A stretch of DNA of 5,471 bases from Actinomycetota bacterium (GTDB taxonomy: Bacteria; Actinomycetota; Actinomycetes; S36-B12): contig WLND01000138.1 of the NCBI GenBank assembly GCA_009726075.1, positions 1-5,471 of the forward strand, read 5' to 3'. The notes beneath the pieces are model-generated. The model did no database searches, was not told where the DNA came from, and worked only from the letters and a program-made list of their open reading frames with translations. Shown one piece after another: positions 1-5,015 of the stretch. The position numbers were made by a program, and so were the translations under genes. Within the stretch, counting starts at the first letter, position 1, and each line of letters begins with the position of its first letter.

Positions 1-369
1 GCCTACGACATTGTGTGCAATGGAAATGAGATCGGCGGTGGGTCGATTCGTATCCATCAGGCCGACGTGCAGGAGCGGGTGTTCGCGATGCTCGGCATGA
101 CCGAGGAGGAGTCGCAGGAAAAGTTCGGCTTCCTCCTCGACGCATTCAAGTTCGGGCCGCCGCCGCACGGCGGGATCGCGATCGGTTGGGATCGGGCGTG
201 CATGCTGCTCGCAGGTGCTCAGTCGCTGCGCGACGTCATCGCGTTCCCGAAAACAGGGGCCGGGCACGATCCGCTCACGGGGGCGCCGACCCCGATCACG
301 CCGTTGCAGCGCAAGGAGGCCGGCATCGACGCCTCGGCCACCCCGGCGGCAAAGGACGAGAAGGAGTAG
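1..369 (+). CDS. aspS: Aspartyl-tRNA synthetase, C-terminal end (5' truncated by window)
   Basis: Last 122 codons of a class II aminoacyl-tRNA synthetase that charges tRNA with aspartate in the cytoplasm. Seen directly: an N-G-N-E-I-G-G-G-S-I-R-I-H block at residues 7-19 of the fragment, the helix FGFLLDAFKFGPPPHGG at 42-58, and class II motif 3 (GGIAIGWDR, 57-65) whose terminal Arg contacts ATP. The block SLRDVIAFPKT (75-85) and the PLTGAPTPIT tail follow. The IGWDR form and the PLTGAP tail are what I know from actinobacterial AspRS. The last dozen residues (Ala, Lys, Glu rich) are a variable tail. The reading frame is open from base 1 to the TAG at 367-369. Whether the enzyme is discriminating, or also charges tRNA-Asn for GatCAB, cannot be judged because the anticodon-binding domain is outside the window. 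Confidence 0.97.
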   Translation, partial: AYDIVCNGNEIGGGSIRIHQADVQERVFAMLGMTEEESQEKFGFLLDAFKFGPPPHGGIAIGWDRACMLLAGAQSLRDVIAFPKTGAGHDPLTGAPTPITPLQRKEAGIDASATPAAKDEKE

Positions 370-378
370 CGGGCCGAT

Positions 379-413
379 CGACGACGAGGCAAGGTAGGCC
401 CACGTCGTCGTCG
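379..413 (+). terminator. Inverted repeat after aspS, possible terminator
   Basis: CGACGACGA at 379-387 is perfectly complementary to TCGTCGTCG at 405-413, giving a 9-bp GC-rich stem with a 17-nt loop. It starts 10 nt after the aspS stop. No T-tract follows, so it is not a canonical intrinsic terminator, though high-GC actinobacteria often lack the T-tract. The arms are simple CGA/CGT runs, so chance is a real alternative. The hairpin ends directly before the GTG at 415, which weakens that GTG as the start of the next gene. Confidence 0.35.
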
Positions 414-438
414 TGTGACGAGCGATGCCCGGAACTCT

Positions 439-444
439 GGAAGG
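439..444 (+). promoter_or_regulatory. Ribosome binding site deciding the aminotransferase start
   Basis: GGAAGG lies 6 nt before TTG 451 and 18 nt before ATG 463. It favours the TTG over both ATG 463 and the upstream GTG 415. The match to the anti-Shine-Dalgarno is partial, so ATG 463 (preceded only by GGACG at 453-457) remains possible. Confidence 0.4.
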
Positions 445-450
445 CCGGCC

Positions 451-1596
451 TTGGACGTTGAAATGGCGAGCTACCGCGATCGCTTCCCGGTGTTCGAACG
501 AGTCACCTACATGAATAGCTGCTCGCAGGGGGCCTTGGCCGACTCGGTGCGTAGCGCCATGGAGTCGTACATGGACGGCATGGACGAATTCGGCTCGCTG
601 TGGGAGGCCTGGGCGGGCAAGCAGGAGCAGGTGCGCGGGCTCCTCGCTCAGGTCTTCGGCACGACCCCGGCCGAGGTAGCCGTGACGGCGTCCGCGTCGG
701 CCGCCATGAACGCGATCGCCTCGTCGATGTTCCTCGAAGACGGACCCCGCACGGTCGTGACGACCTCGCTTGAGTTCCCGACAGCCGGTCAGATCTGGCA
801 TGCGCAGGCCGCCCGCGGCGTATCCGTCGAGCATGTGCCGGCCGGTCCGGATCATCGCCTGTCGATTGCAGCGATCGCTGATGCGATTGACGACGACACG
901 GCGCTGGTGGCCGTCACCCATGTCTGCTACCGCAACGGGTCGATGACCGACATCAAGGCGATCGTCGATCTCGCGCACTCGCGTGGAGTGCCGGTGCTCG
1001 TCGATGCCTACCAGTCGGGCGGCGCCGTGCCCATCGACTTCGCGGAGCTGGGGGCGGATTTCCTCGTCGGGGGGTGCCTGAAGTACATGCTCGGCATGCC
1101 CGGGGTCGGATTCGCGCTGGTCAATTCCAGGTCGACGTCGCAGCTGATTCCGACAGCGACCGGGTGGTTCGCCGCGCGCGATATCTTCGCGATGGACATC
1201 TTCGGGTACGACCCAGCTGTGGACGCCCGAAGGTTCGAGGCGGGCACCCCCGTGGTGCCGAGCCTGTACGCAGTCGCCGCTGGGCTCGAATTGCTGCTCG
1301 ACGTCGGCGTCGCGAATGCATGGGCTGCCACGTCCGTCCTGCATGACGAACTTCGCGCGGGGATCACCTCGCTCGGAGGGATGGTCGTGACCCCCGCAGC
1401 GGCCGGCGAGCATGGACCGATGATCGGCGTCGCCGCCACCGATGACGGTGGGCTCGTTCGGGCCATGGCCGACGACAATGTCGTCGTCTCCCATCGTGAC
1501 GGGAACGTGCGCATCAGTCCGCACTTCTACAACAACTCCGCCGATGTCGAGGCCGTCCTCGCATCGATGCGACGCCACCGACACCTGCTCGCCTAG
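451..1596 (+). CDS. Class V aminotransferase-fold PLP-dependent enzyme, substrate unknown
   Basis: About 381 residues, a usual length for class V aminotransferase / cysteine-desulfurase-fold enzymes, which use pyridoxal phosphate. Seen: N-terminal YRDRFPVF then YMNSCSQGAL (family signature Y-[LM]-N-x-x-x-x-G); THVCYRNG at 157-164; VLVDAYQSGGAVPIDF at 183-198, where Asp186 should pair with the pyridine nitrogen and Gln188 lies next to the ring; and GGCLKYMLG with Lys211 as the Schiff-base lysine. RFEAGTP and a terminal DGNVRISPHFYN complete the fold. The C-terminal loop with the catalytic Cys of SufS-type cysteine desulfurases (HCA) is absent, so sulfur transfer is unlikely. Kynureninase-like, epimerase-like or true aminotransferase activity all remain possible. 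Start: TTG 451 is preferred because GGAAGG (439-444) lies 6 nt before it. ATG 463 is close behind. GTG 415 has no ribosome site and abuts a hairpin. The bicupin follows about 87 nt later. Confidence 0.85.
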   Translation: MDVEMASYRDRFPVFERVTYMNSCSQGALADSVRSAMESYMDGMDEFGSLWEAWAGKQEQVRGLLAQVFGTTPAEVAVTASASAAMNAIASSMFLEDGPRTVVTTSLEFPTAGQIWHAQAARGVSVEHVPAGPDHRLSIAAIADAIDDDTALVAVTHVCYRNGSMTDIKAIVDLAHSRGVPVLVDAYQSGGAVPIDFAELGADFLVGGCLKYMLGMPGVGFALVNSRSTSQLIPTATGWFAARDIFAMDIFGYDPAVDARRFEAGTPVVPSLYAVAAGLELLLDVGVANAWAATSVLHDELRAGITSLGGMVVTPAAAGEHGPMIGVAATDDGGLVRAMADDNVVVSHRDGNVRISPHFYNNSADVEAVLASMRRHRHLLA

Positions 1597-1671
1597 CGGA
1601 GCCGGTTGGAGTCCGTGGGTCGGACCCGACATGGCCTCGGCTCGCCGGCCACCGGTGATGGCGCCGAACTC

Positions 1672-1677
1672 TATGCT
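1672..1677 (+). promoter_or_regulatory. Possible -10 box for a leaderless bicupin transcript
   Basis: TATGCT fits the actinobacterial TANNNT -10 pattern and ends 6 nt before ATG 1684, which would put the transcription start at or next to the A of that ATG. No Shine-Dalgarno is visible before 1684, consistent with a leaderless message. No convincing -35 is seen. A perfect 8-bp palindrome, CACCGGTG (1650-1657), lies 14 nt upstream of the box and might be an operator, or chance. The rest of 1597-1671 holds only weak GC hairpins, such as GTCCG 1611-1615 with CGGAC 1621-1625. Confidence 0.4.
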
Positions 1678-1683
1678 CCGAAC

Positions 1684-2457
1684 ATGATGCCTGGCACGGT
1701 GCGCACGGAGTCCGATGTCGTTGCCTCGGCGATGATCGACGCGCTCGTGACCGAGCGCGTCCTCATCCCCGGCGGCCACTACGCGGAGCCCATGGTTCAC
1801 CGTTCGCTCCGAGTGGGCATCGGCTCGTCCAGGCCGCGGCGCGACGACTCGAATGACGAGTTGCTCTATGTCATGGGCGGCGTGGGCGTCGTCACCATCG
1901 GGTCGGGGATTGATGCAGAAGCGGTCGACCTCCGCGAGGGCGATGCCGTGCAGGTGCATGCGGGGGAGGCTTCGCGCTTCGATGTGCACCAGGGGGAGTT
2001 GTACCTGCTCTCGTTCCTCATCCCGGCTCCGGTGACCCCCTGGTCAGCGCACTTGGCACGGCCGGTCGGTCGAATCGTCAACGTCGCGCACCTTGGCGAG
2101 CAGCTCAGCCAGGCCGCGACCTCAGGACGTCAATTCGAGGTGCTCTTCGACCGCACCAGGGGTAGCCGGGGCGCAACCATGTTCTTGGGTTTCATCCCGA
2201 CATCGGGAGCGCCTGAGCACTACCACCTCTACGACGAGATCTGCGTGATCGTCCGGGGGTCCGGTTTTCTCCACGCGCTCGGCAGCGCCCAGCCGATCGG
2301 CCCGGGCAGCGCGTTCCACGTTGCGCCCCGGCTCCTGCACGCCATCGAAAATCCGAATGCAGATGATGTGTGGATTCTTGGGGTCTTCCGGCCCGAGGGC
2401 TCGGCCGCCGCCGCGTTCTACCCGGATGGACGCCCGGCCCCGACCAACGAGGACTGA
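1684..2457 (+). CDS. Two-domain cupin (bicupin) protein, function unknown
   Basis: 257 residues from ATG 1684, with two consecutive cupin beta-barrels. Domain 2 (about 150-240) has an intact metal site: the motif 1 form HxHxxxE as His179, His181, Glu185, and motif 2 His219 in APRLLHAIEN. It should bind one divalent metal ion. Domain 1 (about 40-115) keeps the fold signature ELLYVMGGVG (59-68) and a REGDAV turn, but the His positions of motif 1 are Arg53 and Asp55 and motif 2 has no His. It is therefore probably structural or involved in dimer contacts. Cupins range from isomerases and dioxygenases to sugar or ligand binders, and the sequence does not choose among them. The preceding class V PLP enzyme is a possible pathway partner (inference). 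Start: TTG 1606 would add 26 residues with no cupin similarity; ATG 1684 fits the upstream TATGCT and the start of the fold. Confidence 0.82.
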   Translation: MMPGTVRTESDVVASAMIDALVTERVLIPGGHYAEPMVHRSLRVGIGSSRPRRDDSNDELLYVMGGVGVVTIGSGIDAEAVDLREGDAVQVHAGEASRFDVHQGELYLLSFLIPAPVTPWSAHLARPVGRIVNVAHLGEQLSQAATSGRQFEVLFDRTRGSRGATMFLGFIPTSGAPEHYHLYDEICVIVRGSGFLHALGSAQPIGPGSAFHVAPRLLHAIENPNADDVWILGVFRPEGSAAAAFYPDGRPAPTNED

Positions 2458-2576
2458 AAACCGCACCGGAGCCGGGTGACCCGCGCCGACCGTCCCTCCG
2501 TTCTTCATCGCCCAAGCCATGGGGGAGTATTGGCACCGGCGCAGGCGCCGCCGTTCCTCACCATCGAGCATCTATC

Positions 2577-2582
2577 GGAGAA
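2577..2582 (+). promoter_or_regulatory. Ribosome binding site for the channel gene
   Basis: GGAGAA lies just upstream of TTG 2587, with 6 nt between GGAG and the codon. This is the best-spaced Shine-Dalgarno in the 2458-2600 stretch and is the main reason for preferring the TTG start. The alternative GTG 2476 has GGAG (2468-2471) only 4 nt before it. Confidence 0.4.
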
Positions 2583-2586
2583 GACA

Positions 2587-3141
2587 TTGGACGTCCCTGT
2601 TACACCGGCCGGACTCTCCACCGCTGCGAAGGCCAAGTTGGTCCTTCAGTCAGGCGGGCGCACGCTGGCCGGCCTGGTCTTCGTCTGGCTCATGATTCGC
2701 CTAGTCCCGGTGAATCCGCATCTGAACCTGGCGATTCCCATCGTGCTCATGTGCGTGATGATCGCCGCGTACGCGTGGTACTTCAAGCTGCAGCTGCGGC
2801 GAATCCACACCGCGCAGTATCCGCAGGTTCAGGCCACCGAGGCGCTCATTCTCGTGGTCGCAATGTTCCTGGCGATCTTCTCGGTGACGTACTACACGAT
2901 GTCGCTTGCAACACCCAAGGGGTTCTCCGAGCCACTCGATCAGTTCTCCGCGTTCTACTTCGCGGTCACGGTCCTCGCGACGGTGGGCTTCGGGGATATC
3001 ACGCCAGTGTCGATTCCGGCGCGCAGTGTCGCGATGCTCCAGATGGGCTTTGACATCGCCTTCATCGCCGTGGCCGTTCGGATCGTCTCGGGGACAGCGA
3101 ACAAGGTCCTCGAGAATCGCCAGCGATCCGCCAACGAGTAG
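2587..3141 (+). CDS. Small potassium-channel-family membrane protein
   Basis: About 184 residues from TTG 2587, with four hydrophobic segments at roughly 27-43, 46-66, 86-108 and 146-166, and a re-entrant pore loop between the last two. The loop carries TVGFGD (132-137), a potassium selectivity filter of the TVG[YF]GD type, preceded by the pore helix FSAFYFAVTVLA. This places it in the two-helix ion channel (Ion_trans_2) family, where four subunits form a K+ pore in the cytoplasmic membrane. There is no arginine-rich S4 voltage sensor and no RCK/TrkA-N domain; the C-terminal tail after the last helix is only about 18 residues. The two extra N-terminal helices have no assigned role. Start: GTG 2476 would add 37 residues (positions 2476-2586) with weaker GC bias at third codon positions, at least in the first 18 codons, so TTG 2587 is preferred but not proven. 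Gating and physiological role are unknown. Confidence 0.82.
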   Translation: MDVPVTPAGLSTAAKAKLVLQSGGRTLAGLVFVWLMIRLVPVNPHLNLAIPIVLMCVMIAAYAWYFKLQLRRIHTAQYPQVQATEALILVVAMFLAIFSVTYYTMSLATPKGFSEPLDQFSAFYFAVTVLATVGFGDITPVSIPARSVAMLQMGFDIAFIAVAVRIVSGTANKVLENRQRSANE

Positions 3142-3158
3142 GGGCCGGGCATGGGCCC
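3142..3158 (+). terminator. Weak hairpin after channel gene
   Basis: GGGCC (3142-3146) pairs with GGCCC (3154-3158) around a 7-nt loop directly after the TAG stop at 3139-3141. GGCCC can alternatively pair with GGGCC at 3175-3179. There is no T-tract and the stem is only 5 bp, so termination here is tentative. Confidence 0.25.
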
Positions 3159-3180
3159 TGACGCCGCTGATTCTGGGCCA

Positions 3181-3213
3181 GGTCGTTTGAGCCGGATAGT
3201 GGACGAAACGACC
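3181..3213 (+). repeat. Inverted repeat bounding first repeat copy
   Basis: GGTCGTTT (3181-3188) and AAACGACC (3206-3213) are perfect 8-bp inverted arms around a 17-nt centre. The equivalent left arm in copy 2 is GGTCACTT, which breaks the symmetry. The junction between copies carries the perfect palindrome GACCGGTC (3210-3217). Confidence 0.75.
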
Positions 3214-3245
3214 GGTCACTTGAGCCGGATAGTGGACGAAACGAC
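3181..3245 (+). repeat. Tandem direct repeat, two 32-bp copies with 33-bp period
   Basis: Copy 1 is 3181-3212 and copy 2 is 3214-3245. They match at 30 of 32 positions, differing only at GT (3185-3186) versus AC (3218-3219). The unbroken identical core is 26 bp (3187-3212 and 3220-3245), starting TTGAGCCGGATAG and ending GAAACGAC. A degraded third beginning (GGT, 3247-3249) follows. The region is non-coding by my reading. A 33-bp period equals 11 codons, so the stretch is open in several frames, but it uses the rare Ile codon ATA in the only candidate sense frame. The repeat does not match any named element I recognise. It could be an interspersed genomic repeat, a transposon-end remnant or a tandem binding site. 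Confidence 0.9.
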
Positions 3246-3408
3246 GGGTGAGTTTGGGGACCGAGGGCCGGTCGAGCGCTGCACTCGTCGGTCGGCTTCA
3301 CCGAGGTGGGCCGATATCGAAGTGGCCTGCTCCTGCCTGATCCTGCTCGCCCGGTGCGCTGAGATCGAGCCGACGTCGAAAGCCGGCTGCGGCGCTGCGT
3401 GCGCGTCC
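3246..3408. other. Intergenic stretch with no gene recognised
   Basis: Between the tandem repeat and the rarA promoter I see no supported gene or RNA. Small hairpins such as GACCG 3259-3263 with CGGTC 3269-3273 are within what GC-rich DNA gives by chance. An 86-codon open frame (3151-3411) crosses the whole gap. I do not annotate it, because it translates the tandem repeat, has a cysteine-rich non-conserved end and runs into the rarA -10 box. Confidence 0.5.
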
Positions 3409-3414
3409 TAGGCT
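3409..3414 (+). promoter_or_regulatory. Probable -10 box of a leaderless rarA transcript
   Basis: TAGGCT fits TANNNT and ends 6 nt before GTG 3421, so transcription would begin at about the start codon itself. No Shine-Dalgarno precedes the GTG. The last four bases of the box are the left part of a perfect 10-bp palindrome, GGCTGCAGCC (3411-3420), running up to the start codon. A repressor bound there would cover both the -10 and the start point. No clear -35, LexA-type box or PafBC-type motif is visible upstream. Confidence 0.5.
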
Positions 3415-3420
3415 GCAGCC

Positions 3421-4818
3421 GTGACCCTTTTTGACGACGGGCTGTCGCCGCTCCGTGCTTCGGCGCCCCTGGCAGTGCGCATGCGCCCGACCAGTGTCAT
3501 CGAGGTTATCGGCCAGGGGTCGGCCCTCGGGGAGGGCTCGCCCCTGCTCAACCTCCTGCAGGGCGGCGGCGATGGTTCGACCATTTCGGTCATTCTCTGG
3601 GGCCCCCCGGGCACCGGCAAGACGACCCTGGCCTCGTTGGTGTCTCAGGCCTCGGGTCGCAGCTTCGCAGAACTCTCCGCGGTCACCGCGGGGGTGCGCG
3701 ATGTGCGGGCGGTCATCGACGGCGCCCGTGATCAGCTCGCGATGCACGGACGAGGCACCGTGCTGTTCATCGACGAGGTGCACAGGTTCAGCAAGAGCCA
3801 GCAGGACGCGCTCTTGCCAGCCGTAGAGAATGGCTGGGTCACGCTCATCGCGGCGACAACGGAGAATCCCAGTTTCTCGGTCATATCGCCGTTGCTCTCT
3901 CGGAGCGTCGTGGTCACGTTGTCGTCGTTGACGGATGCGGACGTCTCCGAGCTGATTCGCCGGGCAGTTGATGACCTGCGTGGCCTTGCCGGCCGGGTGG
4001 CGATCTCGGACGAGGCCGTTGCCGTGCTCGCCCAATTCGCCATGGGCGATGCCCGGCGGGCGCTCACCGCGCTCGAGGCGGCAGCGGCCGGCGTTCGCCC
4101 GGCCGACACCGGGCACACCCCCGTGCTGGAGGTCGAGAACATCGAACGTGCCGTTCAGCACGCAGCCATCCGGTACGACAAGGACGGCGATCAGCACTAC
4201 GACGTCGTGAGTGCGTTCATCAAGAGCGTGCGGGGGAGCGACCCCGATGCGGCGATGCACTACCTGGCCCGGATGCTCGAGGCAGGGGAAGACCCGCGGT
4301 TCATCGCGCGTCGACTGATGATCCTGGCGAGCGAGGACATCGGGATGGCCGAGCCGTCGGTGCTGCAGACGGCCGTTGCCGCGGCCCAGGCGGTGGCCCT
4401 GGTCGGCATGCCCGAGGCGCAGATCATCCTCGCCCACGCCACGGTTCACGCCGCGCTTGCGCCGAAGTCAAATGCAGTGGTCACGGCGATCTCGGCGGCA
4501 ACCGCAGACGTGAGACGCGGTCGCGTCGGCACCGTGCCGGCCTGGCTCCGTGACGCCCACTATCCGGGGGCGGCAGCGCTTGGCCACGGCGGCGGCTACA
4601 TCTATCCGCACGACATTCCTGGGGGCGTTGCCGAGCAGCAGTACCTGCCTGATGCGCTCGAGGGGGCGCGCTATTACCAGCCGACCACGCACGGTGCGGA
4701 GGCCGCGTGGGGTCGCGTCGCCGAGCGACTCGACCGGGCTCGGCACGGCGAGCGGCTAGGCTTGCCCGAGCCGTCGACCACGACGGATTCTCCCCAGCCA
4801 CAGGAGCAGATACCGTGA
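3421..4818 (+). CDS. rarA: Replication-associated recombination protein A (AAA+ ATPase)
   Basis: 465 residues, typical for RarA/MgsA, the bacterial relative of yeast Mgs1 and human WRNIP1. Known family role: a DNA-dependent ATPase acting at stalled replication forks with SSB and clamp-loader homology. Domains in order: a short N-terminus opening MTLFDD and MRP..VIEVIGQ (21-32); AAA+ core with Walker A GPPGTGKTT (61-69), Walker B VLFIDEVH (114-121, Asp118/Glu119), sensor 1 TTEN (146-149), and arginine-finger region SPLLSRS (Arg161); lid with sensor 2 GDARRAL (209-215, Arg212/213); then the RarA-specific tetramerisation domain with YDKDGDQHYDVVSAFIKS (252-269), ASEDIGMA (303-310) and a C-terminal HYPGA...GHGGGYIYPHD block. 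All key ATPase residues are present. GTG 3421 is chosen because the family N-terminus begins exactly there. The TGA at 4816-4818 overlaps the next start. The last 20 or so residues are a variable tail. Confidence 0.97.
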   Translation: MTLFDDGLSPLRASAPLAVRMRPTSVIEVIGQGSALGEGSPLLNLLQGGGDGSTISVILWGPPGTGKTTLASLVSQASGRSFAELSAVTAGVRDVRAVIDGARDQLAMHGRGTVLFIDEVHRFSKSQQDALLPAVENGWVTLIAATTENPSFSVISPLLSRSVVVTLSSLTDADVSELIRRAVDDLRGLAGRVAISDEAVAVLAQFAMGDARRALTALEAAAAGVRPADTGHTPVLEVENIERAVQHAAIRYDKDGDQHYDVVSAFIKSVRGSDPDAAMHYLARMLEAGEDPRFIARRLMILASEDIGMAEPSVLQTAVAAAQAVALVGMPEAQIILAHATVHAALAPKSNAVVTAISAATADVRRGRVGTVPAWLRDAHYPGAAALGHGGGYIYPHDIPGGVAEQQYLPDALEGARYYQPTTHGAEAAWGRVAERLDRARHGERLGLPEPSTTTDSPQPQEQIP

Positions 4819-5015
4819 GCAGGCTGTTTTGGATCGCCGTCGGCGCCGTCGTCGGCATCGTCCTGTACCGGCGCGGTTCGCGCGTCGTCCTCGATGCGCG
4901 CGAGCGCGGGGTCGTCCTGGCGATGCAAGACCTCGCAACATCGGCGAGTGCCACGGTTGCGTCCGCGCGCGCCCTTCTCGGCCAGCCTTCTGCGTCGAAC
5001 GGCGAGGTGGCCTGA
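4815..5015 (+). CDS. Small membrane-anchored protein between rarA and alaS
   Basis: 66 residues from GTG 4815, which overlaps the rarA TGA (GTGA), with AGGAG at 4802-4806 8 nt upstream. One hydrophobic segment (about 4-18, LFWIAVGAVVGIVLY) is followed by Arg-Arg-Gly-Ser-Arg (19-23), so the N-terminus probably spans the membrane with the rest in the cytoplasm. The remainder is a probable helix (24-56) with an Ala/Ser-rich face and a short polar end. Size, layout and position directly before alaS recall the DUF6167-type small proteins found at this locus in actinobacteria. That family assignment is from memory of the neighbourhood and is tentative; no function is known to me. The TGA at 5013-5015 overlaps the alaS ATG, so all three genes are probably translationally coupled. 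A longer in-frame start (4707) would lie inside rarA and is unlikely. Confidence 0.75.
   Translation: MSRLFWIAVGAVVGIVLYRRGSRVVLDARERGVVLAMQDLATSASATVASARALLGQPSASNGEVA
5004..5010 (+). promoter_or_regulatory. alaS ribosome binding site inside the upstream gene
   Basis: GAGGTGG lies 4 nt before ATG 5015, within the last codons of the 66-residue gene. With the TGATG overlap it sets the alaS start and suggests re-initiation by ribosomes finishing the small gene. Confidence 0.55.

Noticed and set aside
451..2457. Ureide pathway pair (ureidoglycine transaminase plus ureidoglycine aminohydrolase)
   Set aside because: A class V enzyme beside a bicupin is suggestive, but the cupin has the standard His-His-Glu-His site, not the Glu-His-His-Gln set of the aminohydrolase, and no other allantoin genes are present.
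2476..2586. N-terminal extension of the channel from GTG 2476
   Set aside because: Ribosome-site spacing is short, third-position GC bias is weaker, and the extension lacks any channel-like segment. TTG 2587 with GGAGAA is preferred, though the GTG is not excluded.
2370..3053. 227-codon plus-strand open frame
   Set aside because: Out of frame with the bicupin end and the channel gene, which have clear motifs; Arg/Gly/His/Ser-rich translation typical of a shadow frame.
3181..3213. Chromosome dimer resolution (dif-like) site
   Set aside because: Arm and centre sequence do not resemble the XerC/XerD half-sites I know, and dif is normally a single copy, not a tandem.
3181..3245. CRISPR array
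   Set aside because: Only two copies, a gap of 1 bp between the 32-bp units (7 bp between identical cores), no spacers of normal length and no cas genes.
3151..3411. 86-codon frame after the channel gene, with AGGGG 6 nt before its ATG
   Set aside because: Its first half is a translation of the tandem repeat using rare ATA codons; its Cys-rich end runs into the rarA -10 box. Weakly possible, but not supported.
3298..4449. 383-codon open frame on the minus strand
   Set aside because: Lies entirely opposite rarA, whose AAA+ motifs are unmistakable; its Arg/His/Asp/Gly-rich composition is what antisense of a high-GC gene gives.
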